The notes: generated by a model from the letters alone, not told the origin. A stretch of 64,000 nt of DNA from Thuidium tamariscinum (GCA_947034885.2 OX344749.2:19421501-19485500); one strand, 5' to 3'; numbered from the stretch's first letter, positions 38,670 to 51,658 are shown. Made by a program: numbers and translations.

Positions 38670-39330
38670 TGTTTTGTTTGTTGTGTTGACATTTCTAGGC
38701 CCATGCATCCTACTATCACATTCTTGGTATTGTAAGAAAGTCCTTGGTGAGGAAGGGTGCAAGGACTTTGTTTTGTAGTGTTTGGACCTACAATGTGAAA
38801 GTTACTGATTTTCAAGTATTTATAAATGAAAAAATTTAGAAAATTATAGAATATTTTTAATTTTATTTTGATTGTGGCAACAACATAGTAAACAATGGTA
38901 TACCTAAAAACTAGTTAGGTTTGTTTGTTTGTTTGTTTGTTTTGTTTTGTTTTATTATAGTAAGATATCTAGGATTGTGTGTCCTTTAGTTGCATTTTTG
39001 ATATCATCATCAAGTTTTAAACAAAGAGGGATGCATAAACTTTGTTTTTTTTTAATGTTTAGCCCCACAATGTGAAAGTTGTAGATTTTCTTAGTTATTT
39101 TAAAATCAAAAAATCATTTTTACTTTTGAATATTATAATATGACAATAACATAATGCACACTAATCTTATACCTTACATGAAGCTATTTTGTTTTTTGTT
39201 TTTTTTGTTACAATGACAATTAGATCTTTAGAACCGTCTATCCTTTGATTGCATTCTTCATACCATTGGAAAGCCCTTTGTGAAGAGGTGTGTGTGGGCT
39301 TTGTTATCATGTGGTGTTTGGACTAGTGTT
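38670..39330. repeat. Tandem array of about 255-bp units starting with (GTTT)n
   Basis: Three diverged units begin near 38670, 38925 and 39185. Each opens with a GTTT-rich run and later has a CCATTGGAAAGCCCTTTGTG-like block and GGGCTTTGTT. A single related unit lies near 27605. Confidence 0.6.
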
Positions 39331-40451
39331 TTTTTTATTGGCTAAAAATCACCAAAATTCACCCACCCTTCATGTACTTTAATTTTACTATAGGAATTTA
39401 AAGAATAGAAATTGTATTTTTTCACCTAATTTCACTATCGACTAATTTTATTTAGCCATTTAGCCTTGTGCCAAAAGATAATATTTTTCAATGAATTCAA
39501 GAAGCACAAGTTTATAATCACCTATACTACTCTCATTATGGCCATACATTCCAAACAAAGTGGCTAAATCTTTTTCATTAGATCTCACTTTTAGTTCAAA
39601 GATGGATATGTTGTTGCTTTTGCTTTCTAATCAAAATCTATGTATAGAAAAAATTCACTAATATTTGTTTGTTTAGCAACATTGTTTTCTCCTTACAATG
39701 AATAGGAGTAGCCGTGTCATTGAAAGTTCATTGAAAATTATCGCCACTACTTAGAAAAAGCTAAATCCCCCCAAAAATTGGTAGTCCGGACCTATACTAA
39801 AAAAGTAATTGAATATGGAAGTTTTTATTAATTAAAAAATAAAATAATTTTTTTAATTTTTATTTCATTATATTTTAACAATGGTATAGGGTACTCTACT
39901 TTAGTATGGAACTAGAGGTAAGTATTAGTCCTATATTTGGGTTGAAATTTAGATTTTTTAATAGATTTTTGACAATATAGGTATAAATCATTTCTAATCC
40001 TATTTCTTAATATCTTTTTGATGCCAACTAAAAAAACATATAGTTTTTAGCATATCACTATTTTGTTTAAAGTCCTTTGGTCTTTAAGGTTTAAATGTCA
40101 ACCTAAAGAAACATAAAAAATAAATTATAAATATTATATTATAGAATGGTTATTTAAATTTATATGCATTTACTTCCTTTTGCTAAATCAATTTCTCTTC
40201 ATTTGTAGTTAATAAGATGTTAGGAAAAATACTAGGCTATTGAATCAAAAGTGTAGATATACTAAGGCCACATATAAGAAACACTTTATAGACATTGACA
40301 CTAAGTTTTTTGAAAAAGTGCATACTTTGACATAAAACCATAAAATATATTTTCAAACTAATATTGAATAAAGTGGCTTGTTTGGTTTTCATATGCAAAG
40401 CAATTGGGATTGGTAGATATAGATGGTGAGATATTAAAGTGGTTTGAGGCC
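39331..40451. other. AT-rich gene-free interval
   Basis: No gene, tandem array or clear element ends were seen. Confidence 0.45.
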
Positions 40452-40455
40452 TTAA

Positions 40456-41376
40456 CCCCTAAAGGACCAAGGCCTTTTTTCTGTCAAAAACCTCTCAAAA
40501 CTGCCATTTCTGTTGCATTCACTCAAGAAAACAAAAATAATATTTTTTTAAGAATCTAACCGCAGGATCTTATACTTAACTTAATTGAGATCAAGTGGTA
40601 AGAATTTCATGAAGTTTGACAGTACAAATTGGAAGATATGAGCATTCAAAGTTGGAAATACAAGTTTTTTTGAACTGTGGTTTGCAATTTCAGATGACTT
40701 TGACTGGCATTTGTACAAAAAAATTGCACTATAGACTTTGAATTTATAATTTTTTGTGTTAAGAAATTGAGTTGAGAGTCTAGGGAAAAAATTTCACACA
40801 AAAAACACTTGATTTTCATTCTTTAAAAAATTGTTAAGTACATGAAGGTCCAAGATTGAAAGAAAAACTAAATGGTCAATAACTCTAAGATGGGATTGAA
40901 ATAAAATAATCCCAATGGTAAGATTGTTCTAGCAAGTAAACATAACCTTGTCCATCAATTTTTTTTGAAGAATTGTGAAAATTGCATTCAAAAATGAATC
41001 CTATAAGTTATTTTTTCAAGAAATTGTTTAGATTGCCCAAAAAACAAGATTGTCCATAACTTTCTCATTTTAAGTCCAAATAGAGTGAATCAAAGCTTCA
41101 CATGTAGGCAAAAATATATTATTTTAGAAAAAAAAATTAAATTTTTTTTTGACTTTTTGCAAAAAAATAAATTCTACCAACTGAACTAAAATCCATGCTT
41201 TTTGTGGTATAACTTTTGCTCCTGGTCACCAATTGAAATAAAAATTACATTCCCTTGAAGCTAATCAATTTTCCTATCTTATGAGAAAGTTTCAAAAAGA
41301 TTCATTAAAAATTGAGGTCTACGGAACCTGCCCAAACTCCAAATTGTCCCTCGAGGGGACAATGGTCCTTTAGGGG
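40456..41376. mobile_element. TTAA-flanked family, full-length second-subfamily copy (921 bp)
   Basis: Perfect CCCCTAAAGGACCA ends in inverted orientation, with TTAA at 40452-40455 and 41377-41380. This is the best reference copy for the subfamily that also includes 2940-3852, 24314-25140 and the truncated copy ending at 54392. No open frame of useful length. Confidence 0.8.
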
Positions 41377-41865
41377 TTAAGATTATTAATATATTTAGCT
41401 AACCCTTGATACAATCAACCCATTTGCAACCAAGGGTCAACAATCAAAAACATAAAAAATATGAGTGATAAATGTGACCTTTTGAAGATGTACTTTCCAA
41501 GCCAATGTTTGGAAAAAATTTAGAGGTCCTTCAACATTTCTTCTTTTCATGAAAATGGATTGGTTTCTTCCCAATAGTCATTACTTGCATCTTTACAATT
41601 AAATTTTTTTTTTTTTTTTTTTTGTAATGTCAATTTCTCATTGTTCAATTTCTTCCAAATTTAAATTGGCACTAGATAAGTTGCTAGCCCTTTATATTCC
41701 TATAATGCAATAAAAATTAGTTTCAAACAAGAAGTGTAATTAATATTGTGCCCTTAGTGAGAATTGAACTTAGTAGAGCCCTTTATTAGTTGAAGGCCGA
41801 GGATTCTCTCAACTCATCTTAGATGGAGTTGAGAATAGCAATGAGAATTTTGCATGAAATCAAGG

Positions 41866-42599
41866 AAGGGTCATTGCAAGAAACACTTGTCCTATTTTGT
41901 GTCACATGGTGTGTTCTAATTTGTTTTTTGGCTATAACTTTAGTATTTTAGCTTTAAATGACTCAAGATTTTTAGGAAAGGTACTTATGACTATCATATA
42001 GGTTCCATAATTTTTCCATAATTTTCAAAAATAATATACTATCCAAAAATAAACCCCAATTGAATGTCACACTTTGTAGTTTAGGGTTTTTTAGTACTAA
42101 GGTGTACCTTTTTTTTAATGATTTTGAGATGAAATTTGGATGAAATGGTCTTCTAGTAGGCTTCTAGTTCTTTAGAGAAGTATTTTAAAAAGAAGTTAAT
42201 TTTATGTGGTGTAGAAGGCTATTAAGTGAGTTTCTTTTTACTTGTATTTTGAAACATATAAAATATTATTTGGGTGGTTTTTTAAGGAATCACCATCTCC
42301 ATAGAGTTGTTGCAAATGGATACTTTTTATTTTTTATACTTACTTATTTTTACTATTTTTCTCTAGTTAAAACATGAACGTATGTATTTTCCTAAGGTTT
42401 GGCACTTTTCAAGCTCTCCTACTTAGAGAATTCTGTTATGCAATTCCTTCCATAGGTACCTTCATCTTAAAGGTGTATACATAAGTCATATATTTTTTAA
42501 AATTTTAAAAATAATTCTAATTTTAAAGTACTCCAAAAAAAATTCATGAGTATTGTTGCAAAATGCAACAAATGGTATAGGTATTTCTTACAATCATTC
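41866..42599. mobile_element. Second copy of the GGGTGATTGCAAGAAA family (734 bp)
   Basis: The left end is GGGTCATTGCAAGAAACACT and the right end TTTCTTACAATCATTC. Length and internal order resemble 36835-37580, with more divergence. No clear target duplication remains. Confidence 0.58.
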
Positions 42600-42889
42600 A
42601 AAAGTTTAGGAATCAAAGTTTTCACTTTCTTCAAATAGTTCTTCATTTTGGCCCTATAAGGTATTGCTCATGATTGGTGAATGTATAAAATGCTTGTATG
42701 GTAAGGAGTGCATGCTTATGAATAATAGGACCTAGTAAGCAATTGAAATCTCTAGCTTGATTTTTACACGACCTCAAATAAACTATTATACAATATGAGT
42801 TGAATGCATTATAGAAGTTGCACATCAAAGCTATGGAATTGTACAAGCATTTTCAACATGCATTTTATCCTATTACCCAAATTCCTTAA

Positions 42890-43790
42890 ATCCTTAAAGA
42901 CTAAGAGGACACAATGTATCCTCTCCAAAGTTTTCAATGGCAATTTCTTGGAAGGGTGAAACAAATCTCAATATTTTGGGAATTAAGATCTTGTACAAAA
43001 AGAATTTTACATACTTTTTGCATTTTCCTATTCTCTAATTTTGAATGTCAGAAGTAGTTAAAAATTCATTTACGAAATGTAGTCAAAAATGTAGTCTAGT
43101 AGGAAAAGAGAGCAAGTATAATGTTTTTTCATGAAAAGAATATTAGAGATGGAAAAAAACATTTTCTTACACAATTCTATTCTGTAATCTACAAAAACAA
43201 AAAAAATTAGAAATGATTGTTTTTAACAATTTTTTGAATAAAAGGTTCAATCGAGTGTAATTAATGACACAAAATAATTAAAATGATTTCAATTTTTTTA
43301 AGATATTCCAAACAATATAATAATAACATTTGTTGTAAAATTTCAAAAATTTATCCATATATAAATTTTGAAGAATTTTGTAGGATCTAATTTGCTGGGA
43401 ATTGACTTTCCACTCTTCATGTTTGAAAATGTGTACAAATTTGAGAGATTTTTTTCTCTTCAAATTTTCAAATAAAAATATACAAAATTTGCTTTAGATT
43501 CCAAATAATTTTTTGGGGGGGGTTAAAAAATATTTATCCATCTTTTTATTAATTTTTTTTTCCAAAACCTACGGTTTAGGCCTATGAAGTTAATCATCCA
43601 AAATTGTTACAATCTAAAGATCTAATGGTCCAAAATCCTAAAATTCATTCCATGCATACTAGATAAAGTAATCTTTACTTTTGTATGGTTAAAATTTTAA
43701 AAATTATTCACATCTATGTGCAAAAAAATATCAAAGTGCTAGAATTCATTGAAAACTTCCATTGTCAAAACCGTGTTAGTCCTTAAGGGG
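42890..43790. mobile_element. Probable decayed TTAA-family copy (901 bp)
   Basis: TTAA stands at 42886-42889 and 43791-43794. The right end TAGTCCTTAAGGGG is recognisable; the left end ATCCTTAAAGACTAAGAGG is diverged in the way seen at 2940. The interior was not aligned in detail. Confidence 0.45.
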
Positions 43791-43794
43791 TTAA

Positions 43795-45181
43795 AACCAC
43801 CTAACTATTGAGTATTGATCCCCATAGTTTGACATCCAAGTCAACTAACCCTCTTGCTCGACCCCTCCAAGTCATTTCAAGGGTGCAAGCAAAAAAAAAC
43901 CATGTTTTGTGTTTGATTAATGTATCTTTTATACCCCTCGCAAATTTGGGGACTCAAATTGCAAATATGAATTCAAAATTTGCAAATTTTATCATGCTTG
44001 AAAAATAAAAAATTTCAGCATTTTCACGAGGGGCCAAGCAAGGGGGTTCACTTCACCCCAGTCCTAGTTTGATAACCTCTCCCACAAGACTAATATCTGC
44101 ATATGGACCGCAACTTGCCCACGTATTAGCCATTGAATTTTATCCCATGTCTCATAAAATCTGCCAAGTACTCAAAGGAGGCAAGTAAAATATCAACCAA
44201 ATTTATTGGGGCACCAATTGCTTCATGGCCCTCCCAATTTCCTTTTGCTTTTGCATCCTTTCAGTGTTTTCAAAATGTTATCCTTTGTTTTCAAAATGCT
44301 ACTGTTTTTTTCCCCACTTCCACCAGCTCACTATGAACTAGCCACTAGCCACTAGCCACTGGTTTTTTCCGTATCATTGCTCCAAGCATTGAGAAGTATT
44401 TATCCTGGAAAATCTTGTGGATGTATTCTGAAACAGTGGAGTAAGGTTAGAGCAAGGACACAGCCGGTTGCTTCAAGGCTGGTACAATGCAAATCCATCT
44501 TACACATTCATGTAAAACCACCTCTCCTAGTCTATTTGTAAACCATCATTGCCACAGAGCCTCTTACATTTTGGCTCCATAGAGACCCAGCTGTGTACTG
44601 TCCTGTACTGTACAGCATCACTATCAGCTTCACAAAGACTTCCCTGTCGGTGAGTCCCTACTTACTGAACACCCCAAAAATTAATAACTACCAAAAAAGA
44701 ATAGAACCACCCCAACCTTTACAATCAGACACACCTTCCTGCACACCAAGTATGCCTGTACAAAAGGAACATGTGCATCATACGGAACCAGTTTATACCG
44801 AAATCTTATATCAAACGTAGTATGATACATACTAAGGCCACCGAATCAGGAGCACTGTCCGAGTTTGAGATACACTCTCTGCGTGGCTCTTGATCAAGTC
44901 TAGCATTAATTTCACAGTGCAGCACACTAGAACTTTCCAACACCAAGACACAGATCTATATTATCACCCAGCTCCATGGGTTACATGACTAGCCTCTGTA
45001 ATATACACTCACTCTCTGCAAACTAGAGAATAGATCAACATCAACTCAAATCGGGGCCAATTTTCAATTGCAATCAGCCAACAATGTAGACCCCTCTTGT
45101 ATAATTTTACAGTAGGAAATCTAACAAATTCTGTTCAAGCATGGCGCAGAGAATGGAGTTTACCCAGTAGTTGCCCTGGAT
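43795..45181. other. 3' flank of the PFF-repeat gene
   Basis: Composition becomes mixed from about 44.4 kb. The part next to 45182 is probably the 3' untranslated region. Open frames of 60-75 codons on the plus strand are not convincing. Confidence 0.4.
44337..44361. repeat. Short 9-bp tandem repeat
   Basis: ACTAGCCAC repeats almost three times. No function is suggested. Confidence 0.7.
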
Positions 45182-48100
45182 TCAGCAATCGTCCTTCACA
45201 ATTTTCCGCTTCTGAAGAAAGTTGAAGAGCTTGTGATGATCGGTGATCCTGGAAATCTCATCCACCAGCTCTTTCCTGTGGCCAGAAGATTTGACGAAGG
45301 CTCAGAAGATTGACACTAAAGTCGACCTGATTATCAGCATTGAAACTTCCCTCACAACGTACGTGCACTGACGCGAACAATTTTTTTTGGAGACAACGAC
45401 TTTGTATAAAATGCAGTGAAGATACTAAAACTTGGATCGCATTCCTCCATTAACAGATTACACGCTTCAAGACTCACGTTCTTGAAAAGTGATTCGAAGG
45501 TATGCCACATATAACAAAACGAAATGAAGGAAATCAAACTGAACCTCTTATTCGCCCACAGCAATTCATAAGAGATGAAGCTGGCAGTCGCAGTAACCCC
45601 GACCATTTCAAAAGCGCCATCCACTGTACCACATTGCTGGCAAATTAGACCACCACTTAGGGATGTAGATAAGAAGTGATAGTTCAACACTGCGGCAAGC
45701 AATTGATCCTCGTGATACAGCTCGGTTGATACTAGTGATCCTTAACTCTAGACTAAATTCTCTTTTCATTCAAAAGTCGTATTGACCAGCAAAGGTTAAT
45801 TACACACATCCATTCTTCATGAAAAAAGTCTATCAAGCTAGCTGAAGTTCTTGTAACCACAAGAAAGACTTTAGAATCGACATGTTCGCTACCTCCAACA
45901 AGAGCACCTACAGCACCCGCTCCAATAGCCAAAGCTGGGAAGGCAGCCTGCAGTGCTTGCATCTTAGCAAACCGCCTCTCTTCTTCAGCCTGAGCATGTA
46001 AGTCAACCGGTGAGCGAGCCCAAATATACAAATCATGGAAATGTGTTACTCACAATCACACGGAAGTCTCCTCATGATACACAGTGATCATACGACCACT
46101 CTGATGATAAGGAAACCTCCCCATTAATCACGGGGAAGATTCTCTTTATGATTTCAAAAAGTTCCCAAAACATTCTAATTTTACTAAAAAAAACCTTGTT
46201 CACTGCACCGTCTGATGATGCAGTGAACAGATTTTCCAGGTGAGTGAGGTTCATTCCAGTCGAACTTCACAAAACTACAGACCGATGTTGTCTCAAATTA
46301 AAAACTCCGAAATTGGTTTTAGTGCAGAAGTAGGAAACTGCTCCGAAATTGGTTCGAATGCAGACATTGGAAATTGACCTTTATGTCTTCTAGAAGCGCA
46401 AGCTCATCGGATGACAACGCACGCGTATTCTCAGGGGCCTCTTTGTTCCCCTGAAATGAGAAAGCACCGCTCGTATTGGGGGCCAACCTCTCCTCAGTAG
46501 TGCCTTTCACGTACTCTTTGTGTTGTCCTTGAGGCTTTCCTGCAATTTCTTTGAGAAGGTTCTCGGGAACAGGTGTCGCACTCCTCTGATCAATGGACTC
46601 TGAAGATTTCACTGGAGCACTTCCCCTTGAATCCACCGTTCTTGGCGACGCGGCTGAAGAGTCTTTCTTTCTGTTTCTTCCATCCCAGAACTGTGACCAC
46701 ATTGACCCTTTAGACGACTGCCTGCTGGAACCACTGCCTGATGCTATTCCCACTTGCTCATCCGGAAAGAACGGCTTCACAGTCTCCACCTTAACTGTGC
46801 CCTCGGACTGGGACACGCCTGTTGAGTTTCCACCCTGCTGCTCATCAGCGAAGAAAGGTGTGACAGACTCCTTGGAAGGCCCATTCTTGCTTTGCTGCTC
46901 ATCAGGAAAGAAAGGCGGGACATTCTCCAAGGAAGCAGACCCCTTAGCGTTTTTACTGCCCTGCTGCTCATCAGGAAAGAAAGGCGGGACATTCTGCAAG
47001 GAAGCAGACCCCTTGTCGTTTTTGCTGCCCTGCTGCTCATCTGCGAAGAAAGGAGTGACATTCGGCAAGGAAGCAGACCCCTTGATGTTTTTGCTGCCCT
47101 GCTGCTCATCTGCGAAGAAAGGAGTGACAGTCTTGTTTGCTGATGAACCATTCTCATTTTTTCCTTGACTGCCCTGCTCATCTGAAAAGGAAGGGCCAAC
47201 GGTCTCTGCTACCTCGTCCGGGAAGAAAGGGCGGGTCGACTTGTACTTATCTTCTTGCCATCTTGAGACAGGAGGAGGCGCCGGCTTTGAATAAGATGTA
47301 GGAGACCTGTCGGAAGCGAAGAAGGGAGTCACAGAGGCATACTTGCTTTCAGACCATGACTTCTCACCTTTTGAGAGGCTTGGGGGCGAAGGCGTTTTAT
47401 TACGCCCTAAGAAATTGAAAAATGGAGCCCCGGTTGCTGCTGAACTTGCCAACACCTCCTTGCTGTCCCTCGCCTGATGAGAGACTTTAGACGAGAGATC
47501 CGGAGCAACAGGTTTACCTTTAAAGCTGCTGGCCAAATTGCTGCCTTCTGAATCAGACGAGTTAGAGTCGGTTCCATCACTTTCCTTATGCAAAGCCTGT
47601 ATCAAAAGTACGATTATAGCCAACGCAACGGCCGAACCTGCATCCATAATGTGTTGCCAAAAGGAGCATTAAGGATTTTCAGAGGTCTCGACTTTAATGC
47701 AAGATATCACTAGTTCTTTCCATTCTTGCGCCGAGTGATTCTTAGCCCCATAATCTCATCCAAGAAATACTAAACCCTGCGTAAAGTTTTCGAATCGACA
47801 GTGAGAATCACCTCTTATTGAAGATGAGGGAGCTCGCACTTTGAAACACCTATTATTCCAAATTTAAGAACATCCTTTTATTTGGTCTATGCTCGAGAAG
47901 GCAAAATTCGAGACAGAGTGAGCGAGATACCAAACAGACAAAATTTCTTAATATCTACGTAGGAAATACTAGAACCGGTAGGAAACCTAATCCCGCCTCT
48001 TATTGACTAACCCCCTGAAACCTATAGCAACTCATCTATTCATTCACTCAGATGGCCTTCAATTAGCAAGTAGTGTAGAGGTGACTTGGTTCATTGTCTA

Positions 48101-48817
48101 CAGCACTAATCTTTGCACTGGAATGGAATTGTCTACTGTCCCTTTCATAATGCTCTACAACCTCCCACTTTAATCTTGCATAAGCAATGATCATAGACAG
48201 CGATACGAATTTGGTATCCACAGGTACGACTCTCGTAATCAGCCATCCCTCCACAGCTCTCCCAATAATCACACCCACACATATTATATAAAATGCTTAA
48301 ATAGTTATCTCCACCTTGATGTGTGAAACCTCAAAATAAAGAAATGTACTAAGCTGTATGTACAGAAAGCCTTAAAACATGAAGGAGTAAACTATCTAGG
48401 CTAAAGCCTTGTTAATGTGTTGACGTGTTAATGATTAAGCAGCATGTCTAGAAAGCCTAAATGTCTAAGAAGTGAAAAGTAAGAAATGGTCTCACCTGCA
48501 GCTAAGGCAACTCCCAGAGGCACCCTAGCAGGAAATCCAGGACTCCTAGAAGGATAAACATCCGTTGCTTCAGAAGAGGACCCATAATGATAATAAGTAT
48601 TATTATTATTATTGGAGTCTGCTTGATAGTACTTGGCATGCTGCATCTGCTCCGCCAGGGTCACTGGGTCCACCTCCACAACGCCGTTGTTGGCTAAAAC
48701 TCGGTTATACCACTCGGCTGCGTCCATGTCGGTTTCCGTGTCTGTCTTCACGTCTTCTCGACTCCCCCTCCTGACTCGCAGCAGAGATGACCGGCGAACT
48801 GGCTTCCTCGGCGTCAT
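45182..48817 (-). CDS. Unrecognised two-helix membrane protein with tandem PFF(A/P)DEQQ motifs, 5 coding exons
   Basis: Coding exons in transcript order are 48817-48496, 47637-46379, 45989-45893, 45689-45545 and 45275-45182. All junctions are GT-AG and the frame joins to 638 residues. The start is the first ATG in the open frame (TTGGTAATGACG context). Residues 1-25 are Arg/Ser-rich and could be an organelle-targeting or cytosolic basic tail. A hydrophobic segment at about 99-123 looks like a membrane helix. Residues about 125-520 are hydrophilic, Ser-rich and low-complexity, with nine PFF motifs between about 178 and 400, several in the form PFFADEQQGSKN. A charged segment then leads to a second Ala/Gly-rich hydrophobic stretch (about 540-567), a CQQC pair (576-579) and a basic, probably helical C-terminus (RKELVDEISR to the end). 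I do not recognise the family; the C-terminal part (from about 528) looks the more conserved type of sequence. Function is unknown. ATGGATGCAG lies just before the exon-2 junction, so intron 1 retention would offer another start. Confidence 0.83.
46845..47130. repeat. 69-bp tandem array inside exon 2 of the PFF-repeat gene
   Basis: About four units of 69 bp, each encoding 23 residues with the core PFFADEQQGSKN and KGSASL. The neighbouring PFF motifs are outside the uniform array and more diverged. Near-identity of units implies recent duplication or gene conversion. Confidence 0.85.
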
Positions 48818-51350
48818 TACCAAAGGTGAGATCAAGTTGCAACAGGGCTCTGTGCTTGGAATTTTGAAGTGATCCGTTGAAGATTTGGTGCTCGTACTGC
48901 TCTGTGTCGCTCCATGTGTTGCCCGAGCTGATTTTCGCGACTACAAAAACAATTATGTGTCAAGCTGTCAACTCCGAAAGGTTCTATTCTCACAAGCAAA
49001 TGGAAAACGATATGCCATTGATGAAGAAACGCACACACTGAACAAGTATACTGTGGCATCCAAAATGGCATGGGTAATCAATCCCTAGAGAAACAAGGAT
49101 AAAATGGTTACAAAACGACCAATTCGATTGATCTCATATTCTGAAAAATAATACACTGCAGTTGGACCAACCATTATTATCATTAAAGTCAATGAAGAAC
49201 ATTGTGCGCGCTGATTCGCGCAACTACCAAAACAAACATATGTCCGGTGTGCTCTCTCTAGAAGTCGTTATCGCAAATGGAAAAAGAAATGACATTGATG
49301 GAGCAATGCACACACTCGACGAGCATAATAATGGTATATGCCAAAATGGCATAGGTAACTAACCCCTAAAAATTCCACAGATTCATGGTAATAAAACGAC
49401 CAATGCGGTTGATCATATTCTGAAAATAGTAGACTACACATGGATCAACAGTTATATCACTAGCACACACTGGACAAGGATACTATATTCATGGAGGAAC
49501 TGAGAATCAACCCCTAACCCCTAAAGAACCAGGGAATCGTGGTTACAGAAAGACCAATTCGATTGATCATATTCTGAATATAAAGGACTTCAGAGGGACC
49601 AACTAAAATATCATTAGAATCACGTATTGTTGGACAATAAATACATAAAATTAGATAAAAGAAAGATCCATTTTGGCCTACTCAAAACTGTTAAAAACAA
49701 TGAGGCTCAATTTGGAACTGCTTCAGGGATTAAAATATGGAAATCCTTTTCATATACATGATATACAGCCTCTATTGGTAAATTTTAGATCTGATCTCAA
49801 AACCCATTAGAAACACAATTTCCCTCACTAAATCTCGACCAAAATATGTTTTACGATGAAAGGCTGATGAATATCCATCTCTTTCACATCAAATCGTTGA
49901 AAAGAGCTGTGAAAACCTCGGTCCCGACAGCTAATGAAAGGAAAAAACAGAGTACCCAAGATGCTTCAATTCTCTGACATCTCGTTTCTGTAGCATCGTC
50001 CTCCCAATCTTGAGTTCCAGAACGAAAGCATTGATACAAGCTACTCACTACTCAGCCAACTTGTATAGACAAGTGCAGTTACTATCAACCACAGTGCAGC
50101 TACAGGTGACCATTCAACTCCGACATCGTTTAATTAAACACACCATCTCCACAGATTCATTACACAACATTGCTACATTCAGAATTGAAAGAGGCAGTTT
50201 CAAGATCAACGTCCAAAAATCAACCATCCTAGCACTTCCAGATTATTCAAAAAATACATACACTCAACTACACCTACAGCACTAAATTCGTCAGGCACTT
50301 CGTATGCCCCAGAAGAGGGCCCACAGGATACCGAGCTTACCAGAGAGTCAGAGAACAAAGCACCAAAAGTAAGAAAGAGAATAAAATCCACGTACTGTAC
50401 TCGACTGCCAAATTACGAAGTCAACAAGACCCCGATTTTTATTTTTATTTTTATTTTTCATTTAAAAAAAAAAGTCTACTGGAAGAAAGGAAATCGAAGG
50501 CGGAAACGAAAGAAACGATTGACAAAAACTACAAATTGCTACAGCTGCGTGGTTCCACAGGTCTTCGCACTCATTGATAGTTCCACTGTACATGAACGTC
50601 GAACTCAGTTGCGATAGAAAAGAAAAGGGTTGACCACAACTACGTTCAAAAATTCGAGAGCGAAACTTGTCATATTCGACCTCAGCTCAAAAAAAGGTTT
50701 CTCGCAACTGACTTAGAAAATTCCGAGGCGAGATTCAAACAGTGAAATAATGAAAGAGTACCCTCTGCCGACGGACGTTGGTGAGCCGATGCAGCGACTC
50801 CGGAGGAGCCCACTGCGGCAGCAAGAGCGCCATCATGCTTACGCTCCCCCCACGGATATCGCCCCTTCCGAGTGCACAATCCCAGAAACAGAAGCACACC
50901 TAATGTCGCCCCTAGGCAGATCGCATGGCTGCTCTTGCTTTCGCCATCCTACACATCCGCGTTTGCAATCCCAACCAAACGGAGCCTGAACGCTGAATCC
51001 CACGATTTCTACCGAAATTGGCCGTGAATGCGAACAGGATTTGAAGGAGAGATGGACTGATTCGGTCTTGAAGAATCGTCCAAACCGAGTGCGCGGGGGT
51101 TGTGAGCTTAGGATTCTGTCGTTTGGGGCCGCAGTGGCTCGCCCGTCCGCGACGGGCGTGAGCGTGAGCGTGAGCTTGAGCATGCCAGCGGCGCGGGTAC
51201 GGCCAATGAGCGCGCCACTTGACAATTCCCTTTGGATAAAGGGAGCCTTTCTGGACGAACGTTCGATTGGATGAATGTTGGGAGGATTTGGATGAACTTT
51301 CTTGAGGGGATGAATGCTTGGACTTGGTGGGATCCAATTTTTTCATTGGC
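48818..51350 (-). promoter_or_regulatory. Upstream region of the PFF-repeat protein gene, with a GC-rich block at about 50.7-51.3 kb
   Basis: Upstream of the start at 48817 lie an imperfect tandem repeat (48905-49615, listed separately), about 1 kb of AT-rich sequence, and a GC-rich island at about 50700-51300. The island resembles the leader blocks before the kinase and 14-3-3 genes. It may hold the true transcription start, which would imply a 5' leader intron of roughly 2 kb. Frames of 128 and 144 codons on the minus strand in the island overlap each other and match nothing I recognise. Confidence 0.3.
48905..49615. repeat. Imperfect tandem repeat upstream of the PFF-repeat gene
   Basis: Two units of about 275 bp and a shorter third share GCGACTACAAAAACAA-like, GCAAATGGAAAA, CACACACTGAACAAG, and ACGACCAATTCGATTGATC blocks, in that order. 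Each also contains an AACCCCTAAAGAACC-like motif resembling the ends of the TTAA family. Confidence 0.7.
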
Positions 51351-51658
51351 CGAGAGAAAAATAAAAATCTGGCTCTGTTTTATGTGTAAAGGGTACCGGT
51401 GTCCGTAGCAGTGAAAGAGAGAGAAATGTCTCCAATCTCCTTTTTGAGATTGGTGGAAATTGATAGTCTATTCATTTTGGTTCCCACATAAGATATTGAC
51501 AATGATGGTGTTTTTTTAAATATGGTGAATCAAATATTTACATAATGAACTTTAGTTTGCAGAAAAAAGATTAAACCAAAAAATGCATCGTACAACTATA
51601 AAATATAAAGTGAACTCATTGTCCAATTCAACAAATATTTCAAATGGAAGGGCGCTAA

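Noticed and set aside
46593..47168. 191-codon open frame on the plus strand, Cys-rich
   Set aside because: It is antisense to exon 2 of the PFF-repeat gene; the 69-bp repeat lacks stops in several frames, and the minus-strand frame joins properly to other exons.
49513..49536. AACCCCTAACCCCTAAAG resembling a telomere repeat
   Set aside because: The unit is not CCCTAAA in tandem; it matches the ends of the TTAA family and lies in the upstream tandem repeat.
50839..51346. 128- and 144-codon minus-strand frames
   Set aside because: They overlap each other in a GC-rich block, have Ala-His and Thr-Leu runs from a simple repeat, and resemble no known protein.
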